From the NCBI GenBank assembly GCA_013203245.1, contig JABMOR010000085.1:1-24085 (forward strand): 24,085 bases of DNA, read 5' to 3'. Below, piece after piece: positions 23,795-24,085 of the stretch (within the stretch, counting starts at the first letter, position 1; every line of letters starts with the position of its first letter). The position numbers and the translations under genes are program-made. The notes under the pieces were generated by a model, which worked only from the letters and a program-made list of their open reading frames with translations, was not told the origin of the DNA and searched no databases. Origin of the DNA: Candidatus Nitrosopumilus sp. Lineage in GTDB: Archaea; Thermoproteota; Nitrososphaeria; Nitrososphaerales; Nitrosopumilaceae.

Positions 23795-24085
23795 TTATTG
23801 GGATTTAGGCCTGTAATTTTTTGAAATCTTGTAGAAAACCGTACCAATTCCTATGATTGCAAATCCTACGAGTACAATTTCAATTTCAAATTGGAATACC
23901 ATATACACCGAAATTCCTACTCCAAACAATGGAAGAACTGGGAATTTTCCAATATTGATGGGAACCTTGAATTTCCGTTCAATATCAGGTTCCGTATAAC
24001 GTAAAACAATCACAGACAAATTTACAGCAGCAAACGTAATTACAATTGCAAAAACTGCAATGTTTGCAACAATAACAATATCGCC
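23795..24085 (-). CDS. APC-superfamily amino acid permease, C-terminal part (5' end outside the window)
   Basis: The frame is open to the window edge on the minus strand, giving about 96 C-terminal residues. The segment reads a hydrophobic helix (VANIAVFAIVITFAAVNLSV), then VLRYTEPDIERKFKVP, the conserved APC loop NxSVIxLRxxxPxxxRxFKVP before the last helices. Two more hydrophobic segments (FPVLPLFGVGISVYMVF and IVLVGFAIIGIGTVFY) and a short basic tail follow. This identifies the family (polyamine/amino acid/organocation transporters) but not the substrate. The gene continues beyond 24085. Confidence 0.82.
   Translation of the reverse strand, partial: GDIVIVANIAVFAIVITFAAVNLSVIVLRYTEPDIERKFKVPINIGKFPVLPLFGVGISVYMVFQFEIEIVLVGFAIIGIGTVFYKISKNYRPKSQ

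Overview
The window (about 24 kb, strongly AT-rich, roughly one third G+C by eye) looks like chromosomal core DNA of a Nitrososphaerota (Thaumarchaeota) ammonia oxidiser, most likely Nitrosopumilaceae. The evidence is archaeal: a family D DNA polymerase large subunit, a GINS subunit, a thermosome subunit, an archaeal class I CCA-adding enzyme, RNase Z, TrmG10, UPF0200/UPF0201 proteins, an AN1 zinc finger, two glutamine synthetases and a tRNA-Pro without encoded CCA. Many starts are TTG, and several of these sit about 26 bp downstream of a TATA-like box, as expected for leaderless archaeal mRNAs. I see no phage, IS, CRISPR or plasmid signature. Every gene-free stretch is shorter than about 120 bp.

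Layout. 1-5.5 kb: 3' part of polC (PolD large subunit), convergent glyA, then the divergent thermosome gene, whose promoter carries two CACCGAT repeats exactly 20 bp apart. 5.5-8.4 kb: a 3-TM protein, glutamine synthetase 1, a GINS subunit, a second 3-TM protein and an AN1 zinc finger. 8.5-10.8 kb: an SDR plus an SQR-like flavoprotein in a tight operon, a small Cys/His protein, and tRNA-Pro(GGG), which appears to share one symmetric TATA box with that small protein. 10.8-13.4 kb (minus): operon thpR-cca-COG2112 kinase. 13.4-15.2 kb (plus): UPF0200-UPF0201 coupled by ATGA, then a membrane-anchored coiled-coil surface protein. 15.2-18.6 kb (minus): operon prs-trmG10-rnz-sir2. 18.7-20.4 kb (minus): an MscS-type channel with an unusual insert. 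20.5-23.5 kb: a KamA-like radical SAM protein and glutamine synthetase 2. 23.5-24.1 kb (minus): a truncated antiporter remnant and the 3' end of an APC permease.

How the genes fit together. About 8 kb is dominated by tRNA and RNA maturation: tRNA-Pro, CCA addition, a 2',3'-cyclic phosphodiesterase/ligase-fold enzyme, tRNA 3' cleavage by RNase Z, m2G10 methylation, and the putative RNA-binding UPF0201. Nitrogen assimilation is represented by two divergent glutamine synthetase paralogues. The rest is replication (PolD, GINS), protein folding, one-carbon metabolism, PRPP supply and membrane functions.

No obviously new defence or mobile system is visible. The best leads are the KamA paralogue that lacks the lysine-binding aspartates, the divergent symmetric tRNA/zinc-protein promoter, the thermosome operator candidate, the RNA 3'-end operon abutting a CCA-less tRNA, and the near-zero spacing of all convergent gene pairs.
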